DNA of 64,000 nt from Castanea sativa (lineage: Eukaryota > Streptophyta > Magnoliopsida > Fagales > Fagaceae), in the NCBI RefSeq assembly GCF_040712315.1, contig NC_134019.1:34009873-34073872 (forward strand). Reading direction: 5' to 3'. The position numbers and the translations under genes are program-made. Of this stretch, positions 36,836-49,832 are shown piece after piece; the stretch's first letter is position 1, and every line of letters begins with the position of its first letter. The notes beneath the pieces are model-generated. The model saw only the letters and a program-made list of their open reading frames with translations, did no database searches and was not told the DNA's origin.

Positions 36836-37056
36836 TCTTGGTTAACTATAAATCCTTTCATTCATTACTCGCATTTGGATTAATTCATTTTATTTATTTG
36901 TTGAATTTGGATAAAAACGTGTTTATATTTAGAAGAGGTAAGCTTTTTAAAAAACTACTTGAGTATTATATATGAAATTGGTTACTCTCTTTGATGAATT
37001 TTTTTTTTTTGGTAAGTAATATGGGAGAGACAAGAAATAAGGTTTGAATTGCAAAC

Positions 37057-37170
37057 ATTGAGGTTGGAACATTATTGTTGGGATCATCAGCCATGTTCAC
37101 TTTGTTCACCGAATCATCAAGCATTTAATTCTTGTTAATTATAAATCCTTCTATTGTATGTTTGGATTTT
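37057..37170 (+). pseudogene. Remnant of an additional CYP74 3' end (block B)
   Basis: The segment from attgaggttggaac through gggatcatcagccatgttc to agcatttaattcttgtta matches the final codons, stop and early 3' UTR of CYP74 (compare 36760-36860), about 220 bp after the gene's stop. Only the last 25 or so codons are represented. Confidence 0.82.
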
Positions 37171-37179
37171 ATTTTTTTT

Positions 37180-39582
37180 TACCTTATTTGTTGGAAGTGA
37201 GAAAAAATATATAGAAAAAAGTAAAGTGTTAAAAAAATGAATAAAAAAATGAGGTTTGAAAAAAGAGCATTAGATTTTGCACCAATTGTTATATATGCAA
37301 TTGATAGTTTGAAGGACACAAGTGTGGGAATTTAATTTAAAAATAATAATAATAGTAAAAAAGTTTGTGCTTTTCAAAGTAGTATGATCATGATCGTATC
37401 TCATGTTTGAGATCTTATTTCCAACTTTTGTTATATAAGTAAATAAGTTTATGTAAAAAGGTAGGACTTTCAAAGAATTTTATTATAAATAAATATATTA
37501 ACTTTCTTTTGCAATTATTAAGGTGATAAGTGGAAATTAGTGTAACATAAACCTACCGTTAACTTTATCTTTATTATACATCAATCACAACATACTACCT
37601 CAAGCATTGTGACAAGTGACGAGATTGAGCCTCACCCCTCAACAAAACATAATCCATAGCTATGTTATGTATCATAACCAACAAAATCTTAGGTAAAATG
37701 GGCGCATACGCCTATTGTATAACTGACACAATACCTTCTCGTATTATAACACATGGCTTGAATTGTGTTGACATGAAAGTCTGGCTAGGAAAAGGCCCAT
37801 TTTGGATTGTCTTCTCTATTTTGGTTTCGATCTCCACTGCAAAAGGCCGATTGGGCTATCGTCTGTATTCTTTTGTTTCTTTTGCTGGTTACTTTTGGGC
37901 TGTCTGTTGAAATGGCATAATGCTATTAATTCCTCCATATTTACTCTTTTGTATAACCCACTGATGGCATAGTACTACACTCTGTATTTTTTCTGGGAAA
38001 AAAAAAAGAAGAAGACAAGAACTAATTTATTTATTTTTGGTTGGATCTGGGAGCCTTTTCTCTGCTGATGGTTGTAGATGAAGTCGTAAAAATAAGCTAA
38101 TAACGTCGGGCTTAAAGGAATAGCAAGCCCAATCGGAGGGTTGAGTGGACTTCTTGTGGGCTAAACTCTAAGGGACCTAGCTTATGACCCTTTATCTTGA
38201 GAATTGGGCCTTAAAGTTGGGTGGCTATTAGGGCATTCATAAGCGTCCCTTCAAGTTCATTTATAATCCATCGAGTTTCTTGTGAGTTGTGAGACAACCT
38301 TATATAACTTCTGTCTCAGATTTGGAGGATTCCATACAATTATGGAATTCATATGCTCTGACAGGGGTGATGTATAAGTTGATTTTACCATATAATTTTT
38401 CAAGCTAGTAAATTTTGAGCTTTTTGTGTTCATTTGAAAACAATTTATTTAATTTTTTACTAAAAGTCTGTTAAAGTATACGTGTATTTTAAAAGAGTTA
38501 AGAAAAGTAAGAACAAGAGAGGTTTTAAAAAGATATATATATATATAATTTTTTAAAAAAAGCTTATAAGCTGTACCTAAACACACAGAAGTAATTAGCT
38601 TCATATACAAAAAGAAAAGCAAAAATAACTATAATCTTATTAATAGCAAATTAGGATTCAAGCCCAAAGAAAGAACGGGGTGAAAATGGCCATGGGGATT
38701 ATTATTATTATTTTTTTCTATTAATCAATGAATTTATTCATGGATTTGAGCTTTGTTTATAAATGATTTGCTGTAAAATATTATTTCAAATTTATAATAA
38801 GACAACTTTTTTTGTTTGGACAAAATCTTCAAAAGTAAAACTATTATGTGTCACTCAATTTATATCAAGCATTTTATATTAATGATTTTCCTTATATCTC
38901 TTGATTCTAAATTTCCAAATCCAAACACAATCTTAAAGTACATACATCGCAATTCATATTTTGAAATTAACATTCAAGTTTTTAAATTTCGTGCTTGTTT
39001 GGGACATATATTTGTCTTGGCTTATTCTCAAAGACACATACTTTTTTTTTTTGTAGAGAGAGAACAAGAGACTCATTTTAAAAGAAGAGTAATGTTAAGG
39101 ACACAAATTTTTATAATTTTGTTTCTCAATTTTTAATGTAGCAAGTCACTTTCATATGAACCTATTACTGAGTACTAACATTACTTTAATAGTTTATTAA
39201 TGTCAATTATAGTATGTAATCTCAACCATTATAAAAAAAAAAATTTAAAAACAAAAATTGTGCCTTAGGTGTTTAGTAAGAGAATTTAAATACAATTTTT
39301 TGTTTTGGAAATTATAAAATAGTGGGTCCCACACTTGAATTTATTATTTGGTTGATGTTTTCTATATAGAGTTTTCATTGTTTCCTATTTTTCTTGTTCA
39401 AAACAAGATTTTGAAAACAGTCAAGAAGATGTTTTCAAGATACAAAAAAATATTTTTAATGGAATAACTGTAAATAAATTGAAAATAGTGGACTCCATAG
39501 ATTTGTCCAAACTTTTCTAACTCTTAAATTAAGAAACTTATCTTTATCACAAAAAAGTTCTCATGTTTAAAATTTGAAGTTT

Positions 39583-39626
<44 letters not shown>

Positions 39627-40430
39627 GAAGGATACATTAGTTTTATTCTGACACTTCAATTTTCAAACTTATCATAACAATAATAATAACAACAATAACT
39701 GGCCTCGTCACACACACTTTAAGCGTGCGATGAGGCTCTTTTTTATTTATTTGTATTTTTGGGTTTAGTGTCATAATGTTTAAAAGTGAGATAGAGATAA
39801 TGTCATAATTCTTAGGATTTTTCTCTATGCGATTTTTTTCTAATTAGTTATTTGTAAATGAGTTAGTGCCTAATATGAATGGAAGAAGCTCTTTGAAATT
39901 GAAACTCTTCATTTTTTTTTTCCGACTCTCACATAGAGGCATTGGAATTCAAATAGGAGAAGTAATCTCTCTAAAAAAAATATACATGCAAAGCTGTTTA
40001 AAAGTGAGACAGAGATAGTGTCCTCATGTTTACAAAAAAGCCTAAAATTTAAGAAAAGTAAATTACTTTTTTAACCAATTTGAGTTTTTTAATTTAAAAT
40101 TATTCAACTAAAAGATACGAGTATTTTAGAGAGTTTAATAATTTGTGTGAGAATATTTTAGTACGCAAAATGATGAAACCCGAATAACAAATTTTGTTAT
40201 TAGTATTATAGACATAGATAATTTATATGTTACTTTCTGTAGAAAAAAAAAAAAAAAATCTCAAAGTAGAAATGGTCTCCCAGACATCATTTTTCTTTTT
40301 AGTGTTTTGAAAATTGTTCTTAAAAAAGGGAGCCAAACACATATGATATAAAATTATTCTTTGAATACTAGTTTCACATTCAATTTTTTGAATTTTGAAA
40401 AAAAAAAAATGCTCCTACCAAATAGGGCAT
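37180..40430. other. Flank of block B and AT-rich intergenic DNA
   Basis: Similarity to block A runs to about 38180. Beyond this I see only AT-rich DNA, a TA microsatellite at 39588-39623 and homopolymers. ORFs at 37662 and 38816 have no motifs. Confidence 0.5.
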
Positions 40431-40439
40431 TTATATTTA

Positions 40440-40883
40440 CTAATAAAAAAAAATGAGAAAGAGATAAAAGGTGAAGTTGACACTGATGATGATATAATTT
40501 TAGGAATAATAGTTTTATTAATGTTTGTCTAAACTTTAGGCTGATATCTTCCAGATACTAATGGTGGGGAATGCGCTTTTGATCTTTGGTTTTTCCAATC
40601 ACCAGTTGTTTGAAAGAGGATAAGTGATGAATCTTCATATACATCTCAACCATTATAAAAATAAATAATAAAAATTGAGTTTTAATATTTACTAGTAAAA
40701 AAGAAAAAAGGAGAGAAAGATAAAAGGGAAAGTTGAGATTGATGATGATATAACAATAGGAAAAAATGGGGTTGGAAAAAATAAAAATAAAAAACAAAAA
40801 TTGTGTTTTAATATTTACTAGTAAAAAAAAAGCAGAGAGAGATAAAAGAGGAAGTTGACATTGATGATGATATAATATTGGGA

Positions 40884-40925
<42 letters not shown>

Positions 40926-41045
40926 CATAATCATGGCCCATGCAGGTCTCGAACTTGTGACCTTGAGAGAGATAAAAGATGAAGTTGACATTGATGATGA
41001 TATAATATTAGGAAAAAAAATAGAAAATAATAATAATAATAATCA
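40440..41045. repeat. Degenerate tandem repeats with tRNA 3' fragments
   Basis: A gagataaaag...gaagttgacattgatgatga block recurs near 40455, 40710, 40835 and 40970. Each is followed by an A/T or TAA stretch (a (TAA)n run at 40888-40924). The last two units each end in tRNA-Ile 3' sequence, a partial one at 40934-40964 and a complete gene at 41046-41119. Amplification therefore included part of a tRNA. Confidence 0.8.
40934..40964 (-). pseudogene. tRNA-Ile 3'-half fragment
   Basis: On the minus strand, aaggtcacaagttcgagacc followed by tgcatgggcca corresponds to the variable loop, T arm and acceptor 3' strand of tRNA-Ile. The 5' half is missing. Confidence 0.75.
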
Positions 41046-41119
41046 TGGACCATGCAGGTCTCGAACCTATGACCTTTGCATTATTAGCACAACGCTCTAA
41101 CCAACTGAGCTAATAGGCC
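41046..41119 (-). tRNA. tRNA-Ile (AAT), possibly degenerating
   Basis: 74 nt on the minus strand starting ggcctattagctcagttgg. D stem GCTC/GAGC is perfect. The anticodon stem TTGTG/TGCAA pairs with wobbles. The loop ctaataa has anticodon AAT at 41083-41085, and the T loop ttcgaga is canonical. There is a C-T mismatch at acceptor position 3, and the T stem ATAGG/CCTGC has one mismatch and one wobble where the consensus has GCAGG. No intron. It may be a pseudogene. Confidence 0.8.
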
Positions 41120-41378
41120 AATTCATATAATACATTGTGCTTGATAAATAATTTAGATATTACAATTGATACACTTAGTAGAATAAAATATTATAAATTG
41201 ATACGTGATCTAAAAAAATATATTGGTAATGAATTTAGGTGACTTTGATTATTATTTCATTGAAAAAGAATTTTATTATATCAATGTGAATAAAAAAAAG
41301 TCTGTGTAACATTATTGGTTGGCAATGGGAAGTGGTAATTGGAGAAAAGAGGCAGGACTTAGGAGTGGTGGTACAAAT

Positions 41379-44300
41379 TAGGGGTGTGCGCGGGTCGGAT
41401 TTGGCGGGTAAAGGCCAATATTTCTATCCAATCCGCTAAATTTTGGCAGTTTCAACTCAACAGGTTAGGCAAGTTGGCATTAACAATGTTTAAAAAAAAA
41501 AATTATTACAAACCACAATTTGTTATTGAATAATCTCAAAATATAACTAATGCACACAAAAAACTAAAGGTAGATTTCATTGAATAATCTCAATTCCAAC
41601 ACAAACATAGGGTCAATGAAAAAGAGACATATCATCTCTAACAAAAGTAGGCTTTGCCTTACAACTTAGGGAAAAAAAAAAGTAGAATTAAATCAACAAA
41701 CTGAAAGTCTTAACATTTCCAAAGTCACATCAAGGATTCAAAATAATAACATACCAACATAACAAATAAACTTCAAAATGGTATGCATAGTCTCAAAAGC
41801 CATAATGTAATCAAATTAAACCCACTGAAAATAAACTCAATTCTAACAAAAGTTCTTAACAAAATAGACTTCATCAATCAACTTCAAGCTTGGTACCACT
41901 TCAAAGCAAGTAGGCAGCCTAATCAATCATCCATAACATAAGATAAAATTAGGAATGTTACTGTTATCTATATAAGACAATGAAAATTGCACATAATCCT
42001 AAGTTGCCTTAAGTACAACAATGCCAAATATAATGATGCAATCGTAAATCCTAGATATGAGTTACACTAGCAACAAGCATTTGAACACTTGATTGCATAA
42101 AAGAATAAGGTAAGGCTGAATTGTGAAATATTGTATGAAAACTTGGATCACTGCCAAGCCAAATCCCAACGACTAGGCTTCGACCATGTATGCACTAAGG
42201 GCTGGTATGAGGCTCTCATTTTCTCTTTTTTATATTAACAACAACACCCAGCTTAAATTACAAACACACAAGAGGCCCAAATAATGTTATAATCCCTCTA
42301 GAAAAACTCCTAGAGGGTTTGGTTTACATGCTTAATAACTTAGGATTATGTGCAATTTTCATTATTATATGCTTAGATGATTTCACGTTGTTTGATTTTA
42401 TTCTATTATTATATTGTTCATGTTTTCATTTATAATGTAATCAATCTAATTAAGTTTAAGCAAATGAAGATAGAGAATGGATGTTACCTGCCTAAGCCAA
42501 GTTCCTCAAAATCAACTAAATCAATTATCCACATCTTTTATATTTAAAGCAGCAAATTCTGATATAAAAATATTACATATAATAAACATATTACAGCAAT
42601 TAATCAAAGCTATCTAAATTAAAGTATCCACGAACCAACTTCAACAAATAATTTAAAAAAAAATGTTACCCGACTCAATTTCTTCATATTTTTCTATGTC
42701 ATCCATAGCCTCTCGAAGGTTGATTGGAATTGGTGAAGACCGCAACCAATTTTGTGCACAAATAAGAGCCTCCACCATCTTTGGAGTTAGAGAACTTCGA
42801 AATGGATCAAATACACGTCCATCAGTACTAAAAGCTAACTTAGAGGCCACTGTGGAAACTGGAACAGCCAAGACATCTCGTGCTATTTGAGAGAGAATTT
42901 GATACTTGTGGCTATTAAGCTTCCACCATGCCAAAATATCAAATTCAGCATTGCCTAGACCCTCACAATTTTCTGTCAAAAACCTATCCACTTCAGATTT
43001 ATTTTCCAAACTTTCTACCTCCTGCAAGTGTTTCTTATATTGAAAGGCAAATAACTTGTTATCATCTTCCTCCTTATCATCAACATCCATCCCTTCAAAA
43101 GTTTGACTTACACTAGGTTTTGCAACATTAGCACTAGTATCCTTTTGAAGATAGTGCTCATATAATTTTGTTAGTGTTGCCTTCACCATTGCTGTTAGTT
43201 CTTCTGCCTTGGAGTTCTCATAAACTTGTTTAAAGGAAAACATGATATATCTCAATTTATAACGAGGGTCTAGCACAACAACAACATACAACAAAAAATT
43301 GATATTTTGAATATTCTCCCAATATTTGTCATATTTCTTTCTCATGCTATCAACCATATTCTTTAACATATTATCCTCACTTCTACTTAAAGTCAACAAT
43401 TTAGATTGCACTAACACAAGTTCATGGAAAAATGCATTAGATGTGACATATAAAGAGCCTGAAAATCGCAAAGTCACCTTATAAAAAAGTTTTAGAAATT
43501 GCACAAAGATTCTAGCCTTTCCCCAATCAAGCACATTAGGAGGCCCAATATTCCTTCTCCCCCTCCCTTTTCCTCTCCCATTATCATCCTCAACCCCAAC
43601 CTCATTCTCATCATCATCATCATTGAAATATGAGTCAAATTGTGAGTCTTCCTCTTGTAGCAGCTCAAAAGCATTTTGGAACTTCACAACTGCCTCCAAC
43701 ATCATATAGGTTGAATTCCACCTAGTTGGAAGATCTAGGCATACTAGACTTTTACTAGGAATTTTTTCACACTCTACACAATTCTTAAAAGTTTGAAGCC
43801 TAGATGAAGAAGACCTAACATATCTCACTGCATTTCTAATCTGAACAACTGATTCATTTTGATCTTTTAAGCCCTCACACACAATAAGATTAACAATATG
43901 TGCACAACACCTCATATGCAAAAACTCATTATCCAAAATGGTGGTCTTCCAATCCTTAGTTTTCTTTTTAGATATTTTATGGCAGTATCATTTGAACTTG
44001 CATTATCAAGTGTGATTGTAAATATCCTATCTATCCCCCACTGTTGCAAGCACTTCTCACTATGCTTACCAATTGTGACACCCTTGTGATTAGGAACAAT
44101 ACAAAAATTTAAGTTTCTTTTATGCAAGTTCCAATCATTATCAATCCAATGAGCAATAAGACACATATAGTTAAGATTTTGAATTGATGTCCAAGTGTCA
44201 GTGGTTAGGCATACTCGTTGCTTTTGAAATGCTTTTTTCAATTTTTTCTTCCCTTCATAATAAAGATTCATACAATCACGAGCCACAGTGGTGCGACAAG

Positions 44301-45684
44301 GGATAGTGAACCTAGGTTCCAAAACCTCAACAAAAAACTTAAAGCCTTCCTTCTCTACATGCCTAAAAGGTAACTCATCAACAATTATCATCTTTGCTAG
44401 GGCATTCCTAGCAATTTTTTCACTAAACCCCACTGCTTTAAGAGTAGATTGCCCTTCTTCTTTTTTAAGAAAACAAAGTTTCTTTTGTTTTTTTGTTTAC
44501 GACCTCATAAGGGGACGTGGGGCATTGATTATAAAGATGATTCCATAAATTACTAGTCTCGTCCCTTTTCCCACAACATCCATAGTCTTTACCACATTAA
44601 TTACATGATGCTCTAGGGTTATTAGGATCACAATCACCCATCATTGAAAAGTGATCCCAAACTTCAGATTTTTTCTTTTTAGGACGCTTAGGAGGAAGTG
44701 CATTGGTATTACCTGTGGTTGGAGACTTGGTTTTGTTGTTGGGTTTGTCATTGTGGGCACTAGATGTTTCACCCTCCACCTATTAAAAAAATTAGACAAA
44801 GACAAAGAATAAGATGAATTGTAAAAATATGTAATATAACATATTAACTTGGATATACAATGAACAATAGATACTTGAATATACAATGAATTTCCTCTAC
44901 CAGAAATAGAATGGCTTTACATGTAATATATTAACACTTTTTATATTATATAAATTAATCAAATGACTGAAATTGAAATAAGAAAGACAAACAAAAAGTA
45001 TAAACAATACAAGCTAAGAATATACAATGAATTGCCTCTACCAGAAATAGAATGGCTTTACATGTAATATATTAACACTTTTTATATTATATAAATGAAT
45101 CAATGACGGAAACTAAAATAAGAAAGACAAACAAAAACTAAACAATACAACTATACAAGACAAGAAAGCAAATAAGCAATTACCTTTGTGGCTGTCCTAA
45201 CTCCTATCGGTGAAGAATTGAAAGGGTATAAAATAGGTTTCAAAAAGATTAAAGAAGAAAAAGGGGAAAACGGCGGTTGAAGGTGTAGGCAGTGAGAAGA
45301 AAAAGTGAGATTTAGAGTGTATAAATACAATGTATATACGGCTGAAGTAGGTAAGGGTGTTTAGGGTTTCAATATTGACTGTTTAGATTTTTTTAAGGAA
45401 TTTTTTGAAGGCTTAATCTGTTTAGGAAATTGATGATTGATTAGCTGTAAAAATTTATTAGGTGAATGAATATATTTTTTATGTATGTAAAATTATTAAT
45501 TAAGCGGGTGGGTCGAGTTGTAGAGGGTTGGCAATTTTTCAATCCGTAACCCAATCCAATCCGCAATTTTGGGGGTCTAACCCGCCCAACCTAAACCACC
45601 TAACTTAATGACCCGCACAGAGCGGGCGGGTTAGTTGCGGGTTGGTCGGGTCAGCGGGTCAAGCGGATATTTTGCACACCCCTA
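41379..45684 (-). mobile_element. 4.3-kb hAT transposon, Ac/Tam3-like, exact 8-bp TSD
   Basis: The left end is taggggtgtgc and the right end gcacaccccta, inverted. Both are followed by GC-rich subterminal gcgggtcggg-type repeats. The 8-bp target duplication gtacaaat is exact (41371-41378 and 45685-45692). The interior holds a broken transposase gene on the minus strand. The intact ends suggest it could be mobilised in trans. Confidence 0.95.
42653..44779 (-). pseudogene. hAT transposase, BED zinc-finger type, disrupted
   Basis: The protein starts at 44779 with a short acidic/basic leader and the start of a BED finger (SEVWDHF). A TAA at 44597-44599 interrupts the finger, whose remaining C-x2-C and H-x4-C residues follow in frame. 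The 43912-44433 frame carries the first catalytic region (TTDTWTS) and LDNASSND. A frameshift near 43966 moves reading to the 42653-43936 frame, which begins in LDNEFLHMRCCAHIVNLIV. That frame ends with the hAT dimerisation domain (LAWWKLNSHKYQ, VFDPFRSSLTP) and stops at 42653. At least one nonsense and one frameshift mutation make it non-functional. It is of the RICESLEEPER/Ac type of plant transposase. Confidence 0.92.
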
Positions 45685-45692
45685 GTACAAAT

Positions 45693-46021
45693 AAGAATGA
45701 AGTTGTGGACATAACATTTTCATAGCAAAATTTAGATGGTAAGCTATTAATGGTAGATAAAAAAGTGATGTCAATAGTAAGTCCAAATGAGAACTACAAA
45801 CAACTTACCCAAATGATTGAGAGATGCATGTGACATTTCTTCTTCAGAAAGATACCAAATGGATTCACACTTACGTCTTTGAAACACACACAGTCACACA
45901 CTTTGATGTCAAATCCAACACTTAAATCTATTTTCACTCTCTCTTTCTCTCTCCATTCTAAGATGTAAAACCCATTAAATTTAAAAATACATGATATTTT
46001 TCACAAAAAATACAAAACATC
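45693..46021. other. Spacer between two hAT-type elements
   Basis: No gene is seen. Left part (aagttgtggacataacatttt) may be a fragment of the small MITE family at 46691. Confidence 0.4.
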
Positions 46022-46029
46022 CATCCAAT

Positions 46030-46630
46030 TAGGGGTGGCAAAATTGGACACGACCTGTGAACTCGACACGAAATTAGTAGGTTATGAGTTTAGGCTTAAT
46101 GGGTTCGTATCATATTTGGGTTGACTCGACTGGCCTGTTTAATAAATGGGTTGGGTTAGTGTCCATCATATGTAACCTGTTTGACTTGTCTGGCCCATTT
46201 ACTTAATGACATTTTACTAATATACCCTTCAAACCCTAAATATATAAACTTATTAGTTGTTGCGCTTTTTTTTTTGGACATATTATGATTGATTATTTTT
46301 GATATTGTAATATGATTTAGTTTTGAATGATTATTTGTGATGTAGTTACTCGTTAGTTTTGAATTTTATATTAAAAATATTTATTTGTTAGGTTTTTTCA
46401 TAATTCATATCAAGTTGATTAATACTAAAATTAGTTTTATTTTTATTCGTTTTGATAAAATTTGATAAATAAGTCGACACGACTGACCCATTTAATAAAA
46501 AAGTTGTGTTAGGGTTGAGGAATCCTAACTTGTTTAATAAACATGTCAAGTTAGGGTTGACCTATATAGTTGAATACTAATGAGTAAACATGACATGAAC
46601 CTGATACACAAACACGAATTGCTACCCCTA
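46030..46630. mobile_element. 0.6-kb hAT-type MITE, exact 8-bp TSD
   Basis: The ends are taggggtggca and attgctaccccta. The exact 8-bp duplication catccaat lies at 46022-46029 and 46631-46638. Subterminal DNA contains gacacgac/gtcgacacg repeats. It has no coding capacity. Termini similar to the 4.3-kb element (taggggtg) suggest the same type of transposase could act on both, though this is inferred. Confidence 0.92.
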
Positions 46631-46690
46631 CATCCAATAGAGCATTTTGCATAAAGTTTGACAACTTGTTACTGTCGATATGTAAATATG

Positions 46691-46857
46691 AGAAGTATTA
46701 TGTCTACAACAATATAACAACTAATCTTAGGTGGTAAGTTGTTAACGGTTCAAATTTGAACTCAATAGTGATATTACTTTTTTTCCCACCAATAACAACT
46801 TGCCACTTAGAATTGATTTTGAAAATGTTATAAAACTATTGTAGACATAACATTTCT
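46691..46857. mobile_element. Small MITE, atgttaYgtctacaac family, copy 3
   Basis: A 167-bp element with inverted ends: agaagtattatgtctacaac at the left and tattgtagacataacatttc at the right. It is the best preserved of the three copies. No obvious TSD. Confidence 0.75.
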
Positions 46858-46859
46858 TA

Positions 46860-47995
46860 TGTATATTAGTATATATACTTGACCAGTATAGTAGAAGCTG
46901 TGAGAGAAGTAGACAAAAACAAGATGAAAAATGTTTAGCATTTCTATTGTACCATTCTATTAGTAGAATGTTACTATAGATCCATGCTACAATTTTTTGG
47001 CATTTGGCATATTTTATGCAGGTGATTTTTGTGTTTAGTATGCTACATGCTAAAAATTCATTATTTAGCACATCTAATGCTGGTGCTCTAATATTTGGAA
47101 TATATATATTTTGAAAAGAACAAAATTTTTTATTGATAGCTAGTACAAGAGTGTTTGAAGTTTCAGTCAAGCCAATTTGATCTAAAAGCCAAACCAAGAT
47201 GATTTTTAAATCCAGCAAATAAAGTTCATTATTTTGAATGATTTTTCGCTCCAATTAAAAAATTTAATGGATTATTTTCTCCCTAAGAACTCAAATAACT
47301 TTTTTTTTTGTTGAGTTTTCTAGGAAATATTAGAGCATTTATGTTTCAGTTACCCTGGGCACAGACAAGCATTTTATTTAGCTTATGGTTTCTTTGAGTA
47401 TAATTTCACTTTGTTCATGAAAATTTAATATTTTAATTACTATTTTCGTTCTCCTATTCTTAGAGACTTATTCTAAACTTTTATATAATCTATTTGGTTG
47501 GAATGATTTTCAGAACATTAGCCTTTGTGCTTTCAGAAGAAGAATGTCTTCTATTTTAAATCTTATCCCTTGTTTCTCAAAAAAAAAAAAATCTTATCCC
47601 TTGAATGGCGAGTTTGTATACCATATCTTTTTGGTGGATTCAATTGGCAGGGGACATATTTGAGTCCTGAATCCTTAGTGGAATTATTTAGGTGGTAATA
47701 TATGTATTTTTTTAGGTTTACTTTAGTGGTAAGTTTATCTATCATTTCAATCTTTTTTTTACAAGATAAAATTCTGTTCTAACCTAATTTAAGTATATAT
47801 ATGTATGAAGCTCCATTCTGGAGACTTGAACCCCAGCCCTTGCTCTCACATTCTATAAACATTTATATACTTATGAAGTAACCACCGCACCAAAAATATG
47901 CAATGGTATCTATCATTTCAATCTTATATGTTTTCTTTATTCTATCAATCCAAAACTTATCTATCCAGCCATACATTTCAATGAGGTATTAATTT
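46860..47995. other. AT-rich intergenic DNA
   Basis: The 170-codon minus ORF at 46742-47254 overlaps the MITE and lacks any motif. A gacttgaaccccagccctt block near 47826 with a following hairpin may be an old SINE-like repeat in reverse. Confidence 0.45.
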
Positions 47996-48262
47996 AGGGT
48001 GGGTTTGGATAGGGAGGCTGCGTCTGGCGTTTCACATTTGAGATTTTTTTTTTTTTCCTTCCTGCTCCCAGGTTCCAACAGGAGACAGGATGTACTGTTT
48101 ACCACTGTGCATGAATAGTAACCGCACAGTGGTGCACTGTTCATGTACTTTTCAGATTTTTTAAAATTAAAAATGGGACCCGCAGCACTATTCATACATT
48201 TAAAAATTATTTTACTACAGTATTTTCAGTTTTCAATTTTCAACTGTATCCATGTTCCAAAA
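47996..48262 (+). mobile_element. MITE-like repeat, gggtttggat family, copy 4
   Basis: Begins gggtgggtttggat and ends caactgtatcca. It contains gtttaccactgtgcatg and cacagtggtgcactg dyads and the family tail. Confidence 0.7.
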
Positions 48263-49143
48263 GCCAATTAAAGAAAAAGTTGTATTACGTAACTTTTGGC
48301 TTGCTTTTCTTTGGATATTAATTTATTATGAAGTCGGCCAAAAGTTGGCTTGGATGGTCCCAAAAAAAAAAAAAAAAGTATCCTTATACAAGTTCTTATC
48401 TTCAAAAAAAAAAAAATGTGTACAATAAGTCAATAATTCCCCCTAAAAAAAAAAAAAAGTCAATAACCACTGGTCACAAAAATTCATACCAAACTTCAAT
48501 ATAATTGCAATATTTATTTCAAGTTAGCAAAGAAAAAAAATTGCATTATTTATTTCAGGCATTATAACGTGTAGATTTCGCACAGCAATTGATGACTTCT
48601 ATCTTCAACCAAAATATCCCTTATTTCTCACCAACGGTTTGAATACTTCATTCATGCACGTTAACTTTAATTTTATTATTTGCAACTGCACCCAACGTTT
48701 TCGGCATTTAAAGGATAGAAATTTTGCCCCACCTTGTCTTGATCCATCCCATCCTGCCTCAGTCTGCATTTGTGATAGGACGGGAATTGGGTGAGATATT
48801 TGCCCTGCACCTTAGAACTGGATGGTTTAAGCCTTTTAGCCCCACCCCACAATATGGTGAAAGACAACGGAAATTATTTTTGAAAAACTAGGCAATGTGA
48901 ATTTTGTTATGTATTAAAAGTTTGGATTCGGTTGTTATGCATTAGACTACTAGTATTAATGACGTTGTTTGTATTACTACTAAATATGTAAATGCATAGA
49001 TATTAAGACTTTTTTTCTGTTGTGATATTTTCTTTTTAAACACTTTGGATAATATTATTTCTTTCTTGCTAAAAATTAATTTTATTTGATATGATAAATT
49101 TATTAGTAATTTTAAGTATATTTATGTTAATGAAATGAATTAT
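48263..49143. other. Intergenic DNA
   Basis: Homopolymer-rich. A C-rich patch (48719-48850) forms short ORFs without motifs. Confidence 0.45.
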
Positions 49144-49445
49144 CACTACAAAAAAAAGGTTCTAAGGCCGCGTTTTTAAAACGTGGCTATAGCTTAGAAA
49201 AACGTGGCTATAGGACAATTTAGGCCACGGTTGAAAATGCGTAACTATAGGCTTGAGGAGTCTATGGTCACATTTTTTTAAACGCGGCCATAGCTGTGAG
49301 CTAAAGCCGCGTTTTAAAAATGCAGCTTCAGCCCATCACTATGGCCCCATATTAAAAACGCGACTTTAGGCTAGGACTATAGCCGCGTTTTAAAAATGCG
49401 GCTTTAGCACACAACTATGGCCGCGTTTTGAACGCAGCTGTAACC
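49144..49445 (+). mobile_element. CACTA-type terminus with subterminal repeat array
   Basis: The sequence cactacaaaaaaaagg is the classic start of a CACTA (CMC) element. It is followed by about eight head-to-head and direct copies of a roughly 35-bp unit around gccgcgttttaaaaa / aacgcggctatag, as expected for the transposase-binding subterminal region. No opposite end (ttttgtagtg) was found inside the window, so the element is either truncated or extends beyond 64000. Confidence 0.8.
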
Positions 49446-49832
49446 CCTGAATACTTCACAACAGCCTGCTCTACACCCTCATCCCCCTTCTGCTCTACAC
49501 TAGGAACATTTTTTTCCTCTGACTTTCCTACACTTTCTCAGCAATGAAACACAAAATTGATGCCCACAGTTCAAACAGCAGGATATATCAATCATAATAA
49601 CAACAATATTTCAAAAAATAGAGAAACTTTCTAGTTTCCACAAAGCATCTATACACTGAAATTCCAAAAATTTGCCTACATCACAACAATAATGCTAGAT
49701 TTATTCGCATGTAAACCAAATTAATAAACTAGATTTATTCGCTAAATACAAGCTGCATGTCAGTAGTAGATGGAAGTGCAAACTATGACCAATTTACAGA
49801 GCTAAAAATCAGGAGAAATTTGTATGAGTAAC
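49446..49832. other. DNA between CACTA terminus and the gypsy element
   Basis: No coding content recognised. Probably interior of the CACTA-type element, split by the gypsy insertion at 49833. Confidence 0.4.

Larger units (their letters stand above)
32210..38180. repeat. CYP74 segmental duplication block B
   Basis: Counterpart of 6660-26330 (anchors listed there). It is more compact, lacking the 14-kb nested insertion, the 7198 MITE and the SINE, but it has its own insertion near 32940-33880. Boundaries are approximate. Confidence 0.8.

Noticed and set aside
37662..37910. 82-codon plus ORF in block B flank
   Set aside because: The homologous stretch in block A (25740-25930) does not preserve the frame, so it is not conserved as coding.
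40558..40941. 127-codon minus ORF rich in Tyr and Phe
   Set aside because: It reads through the (TAA)n run and tandem repeats.
46742..47254. 170-codon minus ORF
   Set aside because: It overlaps a MITE and AT-rich DNA and shows no domain, signal or splice structure.
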